Shown: positions 13,900 through 27,147 of the stretch, piece after piece
Layout: each line of letters opens with the position of its first letter
How positions within the stretch are numbered: position 1 is the first letter of the stretch
Assembly: GCA_019722365.1 (NCBI GenBank)
Contig: JADFUC010000954.1
Location: forward strand, 2,170,001 to 2,234,000
Source of the DNA: Lithospermum erythrorhizon
Taxonomy: Eukaryota > Streptophyta > Magnoliopsida > Boraginales > Boraginaceae
DNA: 64,000 nt
Reading direction: 5' to 3'
The notes under the pieces: generated by a model
What the model was told of the DNA's origin: nothing
The model's input: only the letters and a program-made list of their open reading frames with translations
Databases searched by the model: none
Position numbers and translations under genes: made by a program

Positions 13900-14830
13900 T
13901 TCCAAATAGGATACTTTTCATTTCTAGATTGCATATGAAATTGAATAAAAATGATGATCCACAGACCCAGGATCAAATTGAATGAATGTCAAAATAGACA
14001 TGATTGGAAAAAATTAAGAAAGATCACGATAAGATCTTGAGTTGAATTCTCTTAAGAATCGAAAAGTATTTGAATTATATTGTGACTATACTAAAGGAGT
14101 ATGAAATGCATTGGATATAAGTGGGTTTTTTTATAAAGAAAAGAAACAAAGAAAAATGATATTATAAGATCTGAGGCTCGTCTTTGTGCAGGATTTTTAT
14201 AAATAAGATTCAGTTATGGGGAGTAAACTTATTCTCCACGTTATGGATGCCATTTACTTTTTGTTATTTAATTGGTTTTAAATTATCTAATAATCTTGAT
14301 ATGCATCTTATGGATGTTATTCTGACCTATTTATATGGATCAACTTGATAGTGATATATACATGAAAATTACGGAAGGATTTAAAATTGACTGAAACATA
14401 CAAACCTAGAGGAAATATATGCAATTAAGTCTTAAAGATCTTGTATCGGTTAAAGGCGATATTATTTGAATGCAGTATAATAAGTTAATGATTAAGCTTT
14501 GGCAAAAAGATATGTGTGATCTGACATGTAACATGAGGAAAAAACAACATCGATTTACTTAATTATTGTCTATAGATGAGTTTAAAATATCATTGGAACA
14601 ATAAATAAGTTAAAAGAAAGAATGGATTATGAAAGAAAGTTTGAAGTCACAGGAAAATTGCAGTTGCATTATGGTTTATAGTAATTCAAATTACCTGAGA
14701 AAGAGATGATAGAAAGGTTTAACATGGATGAAACTCTTTAAGTATTCCAATGATTAAGGAGAACACTTAGTATTTCTACTTACCCAGTTCTCTGGAAGAA
14801 AATGAAAGAATCTTAGTCTGAAATGTATTC
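13900..14830 (+). pseudogene. copia reverse transcriptase fragments
   Basis: Broken frames carry RT landmarks: an SLKNRKVF-like segment near 14045-14075, a TYSP motif near 14230, MDVI/LTYLYGS-like words near 14310-14345, and SDIYMKITEGFK at about 14350-14385. The YVDD catalytic box is not recognisable. The relic continues the pol order after the integrase. Confidence 0.8.
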
Positions 14831-14900
14831 GGTCTGATTGAAGGAATGTTTTGGTGCTTAAGATCTGATATAGTTTTTGCGATGAAATTTGTTAGCAAAA

Positions 14901-16920
14901 CTCTTTGAAAAATGTGTTACTAAATTTCACTCAAGGATTTATTAGTTCTCCAAAGTTTTTAATTAGTTGTGAACTAGTTTTTAGGGATTTACTGAATTGT
15001 TGGCTACATATCAAGTATATAGACAAATCAACTTACAGCTTTAAACATTTCAGATCAGTGCGGCTTTTTAGAGGTTTATTAGATTTCAGATCTTTAATGG
15101 TAATATCTGAAAATTAAAAGTATGTATATTAGGTATTTGTGTATGATATTTGTACGGGTATCATGGACCAAGCTAAGGGTAAGAATTAAACAAATCCGTT
15201 ATTGTCAAGATGGTTCAATCAAACTGTTTCAGCAATTCATAAAATTTAGAAGGTGAACTTTTTTAACAAATTATTTGGTAATAAACCATGTGCATGTGGG
15301 AAGGTGTAGGACGATTCATAATATTGGCTTAGTGTTGTAGTGGTAACATGCTAATGTACCGTTGTTTGGTTGGATTTATTTTCTTGTCTTTCCCCTTTTC
15401 TTATTGTATTTCAGACAAAGAGCATGGCTGATGAGGACCTGCTGAAACTTTGAGAATAATGAAAATTATTGAATTTGTGGTATTAACATCAAAGTACTCA
15501 AATTCAGTGCCAATATTCACGAAATGCAGCAAGACTTATATTTTTCCATCAGTATATAATAAAAGGAAATTAATTAGCCTAGACGTGTCAATAATTGATA
15601 ACTCATAATTGAATGGCAATATTTTTACCTTCCATCTTAATTAAATTATTGAATCCACAATTGTATGAAAGTATTCAGAAAGAGATTGAATAACATAATT
15701 TTTGCCTCAATTTTGTCCCAACTCGTTTTGATGATAGTTTAGACTTTAGATGCAGGTACATATATATTGAGCATTTGAGCTAAAATGGAGATGGTTATGA
15801 CTTATGAGAGTATCGTAATGGATGAGATGGAATTGCTCGACTTAGTACCCCGAAGTATAATTAGGTTGCAATATGATGTTTTAGCATCATGTGATACTTT
15901 TTTTTTATATAGATAATACATATCATTAATCAAAAAATAATTGTATGTAGCCTTTTCAACTATTACATGATATTAATAATAATGTCTTTCAAATTTAAAT
16001 AACATCCTACATTAATAGGTAACCAAACAACTATGAAGCATCCTTGAGATCCATCTTGAAATTACAGCTCACGTCTCGATCCTTGTAATTTTTGAAAATG
16101 TCTCTACCAAACTTGTGAAAAAAGGTAAATACAATAGAATATAAATAATATGAAATAGATATCCTTTTAGGAGCGGAAGAGCAAAATAATACCAAAATAG
16201 ATATCCTTTAGAAGCGAAGAAGCGATGAGAATGAAATTTGAGTATCAACAAAATAAAGCGGTCTTGATAATTGTTCTTTTTCCTTTGATAAATAACAAAG
16301 TCGTTCGTAATTTCTCAAGATAGTTTAGATGGTTTCTAATAGTTTTATTGAGGATAAATTGTGAGGAATACCGTTTTTCCTTTTATTTAGAGGAACTACT
16401 ACTCCCTTCATCTTATTAAAATTTTCTAGTTTAGAGCTTTTAAAAAATTTAAACGATAACGTTTCAATACTAGTTAAGTTGATATATCTATTTATCTATT
16501 TATTTATCTATCATTCTATACTATCCTTAATAAAAGTTATAATTATATTTTGTTAAATTTTAATTAAAATAAAAGACTACAAATACAAATCATATAATAT
16601 AGAGTTCTACATACAAATCAAATTATTTTATTGTAGGGACTCTATTACAAGTTATATATAATCTGAAATTATAGGACTCTACTTAATAAAATTATTAAGT
16701 TTGATATAAAATTAATACATTATTTTATACTAAGAATAATTTTGGGTTAAAAATATTAGCTATTTGCATTTTTTTCAAAATTAGATATATAAAAATAATT
16801 GAGTTTACTAATTAAGAGTTTGGCTAATTCCTTTACCCCTTCTAAATACTATAAATAGCTTTTAATTTCATAAAATGTATGTGAAAATTGGTTAAATGAG
16901 ACAAGTTATGAAAAATAAAA
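14901..16920. other. Intergenic, nothing recognised
   Basis: AT-rich DNA downstream of the copia relic. I see no exon structure, RNA gene or clear repeat boundaries. It may include the missing RNase H end and 3' LTR of the copia element in unrecognisable form. Confidence 0.4.
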
Positions 16921-17870
16921 GGCTAAATTTCATTACGGCTCTGACTACTTTAAATGCATTTGAATAAAGCGTCTAAAGGTTTCAACCTTTCAAATAAGCA
17001 TCTAGGAGGATTTTTGTGTGAACTTTTGAAAAAGCGTCTTTTTGTACGCAGGCTAAAAATTATAACAGAGATAAACATAAGGGCCAAGCAGGATATTTTA
17101 AATATATTCACCAACTTTATGGGTAATTTTTAAAATATAATCTTAATTGAGTCGATAACTTTAATACATTAATCAAATTTTAATTAAGACTAAAAATCAA
17201 ATAAAATATCGTTTCGACATTCTGTTTTGTCTCTTCTGTACCTTGACCCATGGGGTGTATGGTGATTGGCTTTTTGTCATAAGATTTGCTTTTATTTTTG
17301 CGGGGGTTTGTGATTTTTTAAATGGGTTGGATTAAGTTGTTTTTCTTAGGTTGAATACATATTATTTTGATTTTTGCATCTAAGGTTTATCTTTTGCTTT
17401 TGTCTGTTGTTTAGCTATTTTATATTGAATGAAAATCGGATCTTTTTTAGCTTAACTTGATTTTTTGGTGTAATAGTTTATTTAAATATATAGTTATTTT
17501 TCGTTGACTTTGAATTTGGGATCTTTGATTAAAATTAGGTAGTGATGGTGGTGGTATGTGTGGGTAAGGGTGTAAGGTTGAAGATGATATTTTATTTGAT
17601 TTTTAATTAATTAAAATTGATTAATGTATTAAATATTGACCCAATTAAGTGTTTGTTATTTAAAATGATCATAAAATTGTAATATATTTAAAATATACAT
17701 TTCTTATATGTTTCACAATATAGTGAGTTCGAATTAAAGGCGTTTTAAAGTTCGAATGCTAAAATTTCTTTTCCAAGTTCTTATTTAAGAATGTTAAAAT
17801 CTTTAGATATCTATTTAAAATGATAAAAAAAGATTTAGTTTGAATCACAGGGGCGAGGAATTTAGCGAGG
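16921..17870. mobile_element. 950-bp fold-back element with about 290-bp inverted repeats
   Basis: Sequence from about 16921-17215 matches the reverse complement of about 17586-17870 along its length. Matching landmarks include GCTAAATTT (left end) against AATTTAGC (right end), an AAATAAG block, and a well-conserved inner part around TTTAATACATTAATCA. The inner 120 bp are the best preserved; the outer part has more differences. AATAAAA lies directly outside both ends (16914-16920 and 17871-17877), a possible 7-bp target duplication. The core of about 370 bp has no coding potential. This fits a non-autonomous Mutator- or hAT-like DNA transposon; the superfamily is inference. Confidence 0.7.
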
Positions 17871-18946
17871 AATAAAAATAGGTGAAAATAGACAAACTTC
17901 ATGGGTGGTATCATTTTATTAGTACCTTTATGGTTGTCTCCGTTAACAGACGTAGAATGGAATTCGGTCCTGTGTGTGAAGTAATTATTCTTTAGATCAA
18001 TCAGTAATCTGCAGTGTTGCAGGAGTTCATAACATCTTTGTGTAATAGAATTATTTCTGAGGGCGCTTGTCGGCATCTCGGTCATATCCCACGTTGGTGA
18101 TGGTAATAAATGCGGAGGCCTTTATACGTTAAAAAGCGACATGGATTTGTCTCCCCCACCTTCCTTCCTGCTTTCAAGTTGGCCAAAACAAAACATTCAA
18201 TTTTGATGAGCAGAGCCTTGAATGAGATGATCATACAAGGGTTTCAACATCATACTAATTAATTTATACATCCACTTCAAATATGTTGATCTTAAACAAG
18301 AAATGAAAAATTGTAGATTTACTATTGAAAGTGTACTCAGGTTACAATTCTGTCCAAACTGACGGTCTTAGAGTTGCATTTAATCTCTAATTATTTATAA
18401 TAAGTTGAACTTTAGTTCTTAAATTTTGGAAATAGTTTAATGATTTCCCATGACGATTTGATAGTTTCTTATGATTTTCTTCGGATTACGATAAATAGGG
18501 ATTACCATTTCCAATTTCACTTAATTTTGATGGCTTCTTGAATAGATTGATCCTCTTGTAAAAGGTTCGACAGCATCCATAACTAAAGTGCATGTCCTCC
18601 ACTTGTAATAGCTAATTAGAAGTTTATCTTTTGGATTTCTGGCCTCTTGTTGCTTGGAATGTAGCCATTGTTCAAATATATGGAAATTAGTGGTTGAACT
18701 TTGTGTCTTTGTTCTTTCTTCTCATTTTTCTGGCAGACATGGAAAATTAGATCAAACGTTATCCTTAAGTGCTTAGAGTGGCACATCCAGATTCCCAGAG
18801 ATGCTAAACGAAAAACACATAAGCCAAAGGGTGTAGATCCATGAAGAAAGTAAGAAAAAAGAAAGAATACCGACTGATTTCAGAGCCAAATTATTGCATT
18901 TCCAATTATTTAATCTTAATAGATTCAGTGTTAGCAAAATAATGTG

Positions 18947-19117
18947 CTTCCCTCGTCCCAATTTGTAAGATTACTTTTTCTAAAATTTAAATTTCAAAAT
19001 TGATTTCATTTTAGTTTAAATTTATGGAGGAAAAATTAAATAATGTGAGATAAATTTGAATCTTTCTAAAATTTTATGCAAAAGTAAAAAGGACTTATAA
19101 ATTAGGATTGAGATATT
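18947..19117. mobile_element. Stowaway-like MITE (diverged)
   Basis: The left end, CTTCCCTCGTCCCAATTTGT, resembles the CTCCCTCCGTCCC end of plant Stowaway MITEs. The right end, near 19089-19117, contains GACTTATAAATTAGGATTGA, whose reverse complement matches the left end with several differences. The TA target duplication is not obvious, so this is a decayed copy. Confidence 0.5.
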
Positions 19118-20392
19118 TGACGGTTTTCAAGATTTAAAAGTCAAGTATAATATAATTCGTAGTTTGATAGTTTTTTGATAAAATCTTTTGTCAATAATGT
19201 TGCATATATTATTAATATGCATGTCTAATATATATGATTTTTCAAACTTTTTTTGTATGTTACAAGAAAATTAAGGAAACTGAAGCTTTCCGATTCGGTT
19301 TAGCTCCTTCTGATCAAGCGATGGGATGGGTTTACTGATTGGGTGCTTCAAAAAGAAAGTGGTCCATAAAATATTTTATCCGATAGTAGGCGATAGAGTC
19401 CTTTTATCTGGGAGCGTAGTTTTGAATTATGTGCAAAGTTAATTGTCAATTAAGTTCGAAATAGTAAGATTAAGTTGTAATTTAGTCCTGAATAAATAAA
19501 TTATTGTAAAATAGTCCCTAAAAATATTACAATTGTTGTTGTATAGTCCATAGACTAACAGGCTTGTTGAACTCGTATGAAAAAAAGTCATTTGAGGTGT
19601 ACTTTTGGAGTAATAAATTAATAGTTTATTAGATGAACTTTTGGTGCAAATTTATAACTTAAATGAACTTTTGGATAAAAGTGAAAATAAAATTACAAAC
19701 TAAGTATTTCTTTTTTAACTTATACATTTACTTTAAAGTAATCGCTAATTCAATTTTATTTTTCAACTTTAGATTTTACAGTTTTGTTAGTCTTAGGATT
19801 AATATATATTATAATAAGTATGTATTTTGAGGAATTCTAATGTATAGTAGATGCATATTATACGTATTAAACTATAATTTGACCACGATTAATTTCCAAT
19901 ATTTCTTTGAAAATAAAATAAACAATTCGTTATTTAAATAATAATTTAGGTTTAGTTTCCTTCAAATACAAACATATGGATCTCTTGAGTGTTTATACTT
20001 CACTAACATGGTTTAGGTTTGATCAACCCGTGAAAATGGAACGTGATAAAATACCCAACTATGAGTCTATAATATGACTTCATCTCTGGCCCTATACATA
20101 TTCCACAAATGGTTTAATCGGTCATTGACTTATACATTGATTATTTTACCCTTGATATATAGAATTGAATATTGTTTTATAGTTATCAATTACAGCAATA
20201 GATCTGCACCGGAAGCAATATTATTGGAGGCTTGGAGCAGTTGAAGATCAGATTCTATTATTGTTTTGTTTTGGCCAACAATTCAACAAAAGAGATACTC
20301 TATGTGACGTACCAAATTACCTACAACACTATGCATTGGTACTAGCACAATACTTATTACCTTTTATTTAAATGAAAATTACTTTATTAATA

Positions 20393-20490
20393 GATTGTAA
20401 AAAACGATATTGAGATTGTAAAAAATTACATTAGAAATGTGAAAAACTATATTGGAATTGTAAAAAGGTATATTAAAATTGTAAATAATT
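20393..20490. repeat. Short tandem repeat, period about 22 bp
   Basis: About four to five imperfect units of the form GATTGTAAAAAACGATATTG follow head to tail; later copies read ATTGTAAAAAGGTATATTA. It lies in a gene-free region. Confidence 0.65.
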
Positions 20491-21493
20491 AACTATTATG
20501 AAAAAATAATTTTTTCCTAGATGATCATGTATTTTGAAACGGATAGAATATTTAACAAGTTTTCATTTTCTTTTCTTCAAATTAAATTTAAACAAATTAA
20601 GTGATTATATTACTCTTTTGAGCTTTCAGTTGAATGGAGATGTAAATATAGAAGTAACTCACACATTTTCACATTCTTCTTCAAAGAACATCGACTTCAT
20701 AGTTCAAATTAGGAAAATAATTGTAGAAGGGTTGTGTTTTTACCATAATTGATCGATTGATATATTTTGAAACATAAATAATTAAATGATGATACAATAC
20801 AAACATAAATTATTATTCATGCCTTTTATTTCTTTTCAAAGGTACCTGACATCCCTCGTGTTTAAATATCGACAGCATCCAAAACTAAATACGAATGACG
20901 AGCCTTGCTTCTAATTTGATGCCAAAGATGTGAATTTGTTTATTTTTAAGTTACTCCAAACACGCCAAAAACAATTATTGGTGTCCAATTCAGAAAAAAA
21001 GAAATCTATTTTGGGTGCCTACTTTAGAGGTCATTTCTTAAAAAAATTGTTGACATCCAAAGTTAAAGGATCGTTGTTAGGGTAGATGTATAAATATTAA
21101 ATTAAAACAATAACATATATAAAAAATAAGACCCTTTATATTAAATTTATTAAAAATTATTTTTTCATTGATAGTAAAAATAAATTTAAATTTAGATATA
21201 AGTTAAATTGATAAGTATTACGAGCGTTATTAAAAATTTGTTGCCAATAATAGAATGGGGAAGTCGAAATAGAATCCTACTATATAACTCACACAACAGT
21301 GAACAACCTAGCAAATTGTGTCCCATTGTAGACATAGCTTTCTTCGAACCGGGCTTGGGCGTTAAACCAGCGATTCATTTTCGATCCCATGGGCATGACA
21401 TTAATAAGTGGGGCGACACGGGGCCAGAAGTTAAGCTGTGAGAGCCGATTCGGCGCGTGGTGGGTATTCGGCGGGTCGGTTGAGGCACGTTAT

Positions 21494-21600
21494 TAGCGTG
21501 AGTGGGTTTATGTTAAGCGATGCAGCGTTAAAGCCGATAAAGTAAATAAGCTTTCTTATTATTAGCATTAGTGCAAACATGTTAAGCGGTACCACGTTAA
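21494..21600 (+). repeat. 40-bp CpG-rich module, copies 1 and 2
   Basis: Two modules lie close together. Copy 1 (21494-21532) has a left half AGCGTGAGTG and a right half TTAAGCGATGCAGCGTTAAA. Copy 2 (21563-21600) has GCATTAGTGCA and TTAAGCGGTACCACGTTAA. The shared layout is a left half AGCGTNAGTG, a spacer of about 10-15 bases, then a right half whose core approaches the palindrome GCGGTACCGC. Confidence 0.75.
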
Positions 21601-23276
21601 TAATAATAACCTATTTACATTCTTGGTAGTAGCATTGGTACCTTTTAAAATTCTGGTACCAGGTGTCCCGAAATCACGGCGATGTTAGAGGCGAAATCCC
21701 AATGATGTTCAATTTACAAAACTCAGTAATCCACATTTAACAACAATTCTAAAGTGAAATCAAATCTGAAATCAAACATATTAATATTCGAAATTAGAAA
21801 ATAAGTATTTATATATTAAATTGTTGAATCTATGAATATAATCAATATTCAAAGCAGAACTATTCATGTTATGTTTTCAAATTGAATCGCATTTCTTTCT
21901 TTCTGCATGACTCTCGCGCTCGCGTTCATGCGCTCATAACCACACTTTGATCATGCTCTACTGCGCCAAACGCCCATGCTCGGCTTTGATGCTCTGCGTT
22001 GTCTTGAAGCGAACTTTACTTGTGTTAGCGTTCATGATTCCAACATTGACATGGCTCTGTCGGATGATCCGAGGGCAGGGAAGACCACTAACTTCTCGGG
22101 CTCGGTTGCTTAAATGATGTTGGCCAACAAAGTAGGAGGTACCCCGTCCACTTTGAGAATTAGCGATTTGTTGAGAGCACTCCATCATAAATCTTGAACA
22201 TCAAGCTAAATGTTCAAACACACTCCCGATTTAGGCCTTGATACCCGTCCCGGATAAAGACTTCTGGCTATTCAGTGCCTTCCATTTCGATCCTTACCAA
22301 ATCATACATTCTAAATGGAACCCACTTTGATATTAACTAACAAATGTGAGATAATCATTGCCATATTGAAGGTTGGCTCGCCTTTGATGCGGCATATGTT
22401 TTAAGTATCAAGCGATAGCGTAATAACACATCCATAAATTCAATATAGATACACAAAAGAGCAGATACAAACAACTTAGTTGGATGCTTGACTGGTAGAA
22501 TGGCAAAAGAATCTTTGAATACGACTTTTCCAAACAAGTTTTTTGTATACGTTCAAATTGTTCTATACACACTATGCCTTGGCACTGCCTTTCTACGATT
22601 AACGACTAACTGGAGTTTACATTAGCATAATGCTGACCTTCGATTAGTACTACGTCCACTTTCCGGGTAATCCTCCGCTGACCTAAACATACCCCAATGT
22701 TTTTACATTCAATCGGTTTCATTTAAATACCCGTAACTCCATTGATATTCTTGAACAACTGGCCTCGCTTCCTCTCAATTGCTCACGCGGTGAGGCAGTT
22801 CATAAAACTCCTTACACAATGGCGGGATACCAATTACTGTAAAAGTAATGTCTCTAAATTTGGCATAATCCCAAAAATTAGAATAAAAAAGATTACCCGT
22901 GACCGCCTTGATTCTCCTTAAGCCGAGTACGTCACTTCCGTATCTTTGTACCTCCGCTCCTGCCCGCCCGAACTTCCTCTGGCCATTCTTTACATCTTAA
23001 CTTTCCTCGTAATTGTAAATGTGGTGGTGATTTATGGTATTTGACTCATATTTGGACTCTCCTCACTGTTCTTGTTTGCAATTCAGCCAATTTCCTTGTT
23101 TTGGGAGCTCTTTTTTGGTGCCATTTTAGCAAATTGATACTAATAATGTAATTAACTAAATTGAAGATGATTTATAAATTTGATTAGGTTGAGAGAATTT
23201 TGTTTTAGGTTTAGATTTGAGTAATTGTGTTTTCAATTGAATGTTTTGGAACCACTATGTTTCAATTTCCGGCTCT

Positions 23277-23448
23277 TAAGCGTGGCCGTTATAAATAAGC
23301 GGTACCCGCGTTTAATCAGAACTTTACGCCATTTTTTGGATGGCGTGTTACCGTTACACGTAGCGGTGCCACGTTATAATGAAAAATAAAGTTTACGCAT
23401 TTTGGAATAAACGTAGTACCCCGTTATCTGATGCAGTACCACGTTTAA
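23277..23448 (+). repeat. 40-bp CpG-rich module, copies 3 to 5 in tandem
   Basis: Three modules at a period of 65-70 bp. Right halves are TAAGCGGTACCCGCGTTTAA (23296-23315), TAGCGGTGCCACGTTATAA (23361-23379) and ATGCAGTACCACGTTTAAT (23431-23449). The spacers between copies also match, sharing a TTTACGC-ATTTTGGA word, so the tandem unit is longer than the module itself. Confidence 0.75.
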
Positions 23449-24436
23449 TCCTAAAATAGCGGCTGAGTTGCATTTTTCGGATTAAGCTATTTAGAATCAT
23501 TAACCGTTCATTTGTGATAAACACCGATTCATACATCCGGATCATAAAATGATATAAATTGTCAAAGCGCATAATTAACAATTGCGAATAACGAGCACTT
23601 ACAATGATGCCGGTAGAGCCTATCCATATGCATTACTGAAGCCTCATTTTAAGATTTAAATTTGGCCTTGAATGTAATTTTCTAGTTGGTTTACGCACGA
23701 GGAGAGGAGTTGAATCCACACATTTGTGTTTGCTAGAACATGGGTTGGTTTGGATGAAAAATCAAGAGAAGAATTTTCAATTCTTCCCTTGATATTTTCG
23801 GCCATATGGAGAGAAATGGAGGCTTTGTTTTTCTTTCATTTCATGAAATGAAAACTTATGTTGAAAACCTAATAGGTTTGATTATATATATCAAACCTAA
23901 AAAGCTGACCGAGTAGTTAATGAACTTGACCCATTAAAGTTTAAGCTAACAGTTAAGTAAAATCAAATACTAACACGTTGTTAATAGTAACTAACAAATT
24001 TACTACTTGAGCTCAACTAACTATCGAATTAATTCAATTGACTAATTAATTAATTAGGTTAAATCATTTATTTCGTTATCAATGTAAAATTCCCAATTGA
24101 AAATATTAGGTGATTACAATCAACTCTCGATTTAACAAATGTAGTTTAATTTCATACATGAAATAAATCAACGATATATTAATACAGGCTGAGGATAATA
24201 GTAGGTTGTATAATAATAATAATTGACGATTACTGTATTATAGCAGTTAATGAGTAAGATCTAGCGATAAGCTCATAACTGAATTCATTATCGCGAAAGA
24301 CCCGAACTGGTAATATCTCTGATTCTTGGGTGAGCGCTGGGTTAAAGTCGTCACATTTAACCAACCGATAAATGCGTTAAATACACTTGGTGTCGCGGGC
24401 ATAATAAAAGGAGATGAATTCATTTGATTTCAACAT

Positions 24437-24480
24437 AAGCATTAGTGCAAGTAATGCGCGTATGCTTGGTACCACGTTTA
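24437..24480 (+). repeat. 40-bp CpG-rich module, copy 6
   Basis: GCATTAGTGCA at 24439-24449 is identical to copies 2 and 8. The right half is GCTTGGTACCACGTTTA. The following 40 bp repeat the tandem spacer seen after copy 4 (GAGTTTA-N7-TATGGAATAA). Confidence 0.7.
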
Positions 24481-26955
24481 TTCAATAAGTTTAAAAAAAT
24501 AGAGTTTATTTGCTTATGGAATAAAAAGCGTTTATTATTTTAAACCGTTTCCTTCAATAATAAAAAGTTGCAAAGTTACAAAACTACAATTCTAATCATC
24601 ATAAATTAATTCATCTTGACTCTTCTTTGTAGTCTTTTTCAGCGTCTATTGTGTTGCTCTTCGTCTTCTTGATTTCTTCCTCAGTAACTCTTAGATCGCC
24701 GAACATATCTTTTCCTTTAGGTTCATTGGTAATGCTTTATGCTAAATCATGTAGCGCGATCGATCAGCGATGCTTTTTTATGATAAAAGGCTTATAAGTC
24801 ACTTGAGCGTCTTTGAGTGTATAAAACCGCCCGTCTTTAAATCTTGGTTCTTGGCTATTGTCGACATAGGATAGAAAATACTTTGCTTTGCATCTCACCA
24901 AATAAGACCGGAAGCAAGGCTTCACTTGCTGCGCCCGTCATTTAGCCTCAAAGGTTTTTATCATTATATTGACTCAATTCAAAGTTAGTAGTTAAATATT
25001 AGGTTAACTTCGTTAAATTGTCTTATTAGGCGATTGGATCAATTTTCACCTAAAACATGTAGCGTTTCTAAGGTGATCATTATTAGCTTATTTTAACTCC
25101 GGTCTTGGGGCACGACCTAAAACTTTATATGCTACCCAGTGTTGCCTTACCTTGTCCATTACTTGATTAGTATTTGCTACTCACATGTTATACATATACA
25201 TTTCAATTCCATCTTCCATTTTTGAACATCAAAACTCTTTAGTTACGGATTAAAGGGTAGTAAAGATTCATAATACAATTTTACATAGAAATTAAAATGC
25301 TTTAATTCGCATTCGGATCAAGATTATACCAATTGCATATGCATGTGGGATAGGATGAAAATATTTTAAAACTTATGCCATGTCGAGATCATATACTGTG
25401 ACATGAAAATCATTTACATGTTTAGTCCTTATGGATGATGGAGATTGACGACACGTTCTAAAGCAAAGATGAATATTTGGCTCGGATTGAGTTGAAAAAG
25501 ACTTTAGTATAATCTTTAAATGGCTCTAGAAACTTAAGTAATTAAATATGATATTTCGATTAGTATATGTGAGTAGTCATAATCACTGTGATGGGAAGCT
25601 AATACTTCTCTATAAAAATGGAGATTCTTCCATATACATATATACGAACTAGTAGATCGTAAAGTCGAGTTCATCTAGTTTAGTATTCAAAATTAATTTC
25701 TTAAACTTCTTACGGAAGCCTCATGCATTTTTATATTATTGTCTTAACACCCACAACAATGAGTGCGGCTTTCTGAATTTGGTAAAATAAACTTCATCCC
25801 GAACAACTTTTTGTATTCCGTCTTTTGCTTGGTAATTAGAGGGCGTGACATAAGCATCGCGTGAAGAGATTCCCAAATCCGGTTTAATAGAGCTCTTTAA
25901 TTTTTTCGATTGGCTTGGTATTAAGCGGTGGCATTATCAAATAGAAGTGATAATCCTATTCAAACATTTGTAATCGTTGCTTTATATGAGTATACCTTCG
26001 AAATTTGAATATTGTTATGTTTAGCAATCGATCTAAATATATATTCTCCTTTGCTTAAGACCCAATCTTGATCAATCTAATGACATGTTAACATTATATC
26101 AAAATCAAAAGGCACGACTATCACTAGTGAAACATTTTATAAAATAAAATTCATAAGAGTGTTACTAGAAGCTCTCTTTCGTTTTTAAAATATTTTAAAA
26201 AGCATAGGATTATTAAAATGAAAATCTGAGGGATAAATAGTTAACGTATTTGAGTCTTTAAATAACGCCATCAAATCACAATGATTAAAAGGCAAAGAAC
26301 TACAGATTCTGAATTTCGCCGTTTTGATCCTATAAGCCAAGATACTAAAAAAGTTAACTACAGATGTATTAGTTAATACATTGTCTGCCACTCCCGCTAT
26401 CTTTGAAGTGATCTTATGACCCGCTAAGTGTCTATGAATGACGGTTCCTTTACCCCGTTTCCAGTAGTGGCACTTGATTTCTCCCAAAGTTGCGTTTGTT
26501 TTCCCAGTCTCCATTAAAATATTTCCAAATCCATGAAGTTTTTTCCTTTCATTAGTAGTATCAGCATGGCTAGATTGAGTTAATAATGGAGTAGTTAAAT
26601 ACATGATTACTCATATATACAAATTAACGTAATCATTAAACGTAGACATCCCCAGCACTTTGAATATTTTTACCAAGATTACGTTTTTGATGCCATTAAT
26701 TTAGAAGAACTAAATATCACAATTTATAAAAAGTTGGTGAATGTCTAGGAAGGCAGGATGGGCTTGATGTAGGATTGCTTAGGTGGAATGAAACGAGCCA
26801 GCATGAGATAAGTCCTTAAATTTCAGTATAATTCTTGATATAAGATTTTGAGATTTCCCTTCTGAATGATTGTGAATTGTGAGAAATGAGAGAAGGAATA
26901 TTATAAAAACTTTTATAGACCTACCAGCTGGTTTTTTTTACTTTACGCAAGCAAT

Positions 26956-27147
26956 AAGCGTGAATGCCGTTTGAGTGGGCAGTGCTGCGTTCAATATCTA
27001 ATGGCAATTATTCTGATATAGGCGTTACAAAGGTGGCGGATTGGTTTATCGCGTAAATCTTCGTTCACTTGAGAAAATGGGTAGGCCATTATTGTTATAA
27101 GGGAGAAAGCATTAGTGCAGATTTCATTAAGCGATGCCGCGTTAAAA
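26956..27147 (+). repeat. 40-bp CpG-rich module, copies 7 and 8
   Basis: Copy 7 (26956-26994), preceded by a CTTTACGCA word, has AAGCGTGAATGCCGTTTGAG followed by GGGCAGTGCTGCGTTCAA. Copy 8 (27107-27147) has GCATTAGTGCA at 27109-27119 and TTAAGCGATGCCGCGTTAAA. Most differences between copies are C-to-T or G-to-A changes at CpG sites. Confidence 0.7.

Larger units (their letters stand above)
11070..14900 (+). mobile_element. Decayed Ty1/copia retrotransposon
   Basis: Fragments of a copia gag-pol appear in the expected order on the plus strand, each broken by stops and frame changes. Gag fragments lie at about 11.33-11.75 kb, a protease-like segment at about 12.10-12.30 kb, integrase at about 12.5-13.4 kb, the basic linker of copia integrase at about 13.62-13.70 kb, and reverse transcriptase at about 14.0-14.8 kb. 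RNase H was not found. No LTR pair is visible, so the ends are approximate. The number of lesions marks an old, inactive copy. Confidence 0.85.
17871..21190. other. Intergenic with small repeats
   Basis: No gene recognised. The stretch contains a probable Stowaway-like MITE (18947-19117) and a short AT-rich tandem repeat (20393-20490), annotated separately. Short open frames here have no recognisable domain. Confidence 0.5.

Noticed and set aside
26185..26604. Minus-strand open frame of 139 codons
   Set aside because: No family recognised and no splice or homology support; it lies in a repeat-rich gene-free region. Left open but not called.
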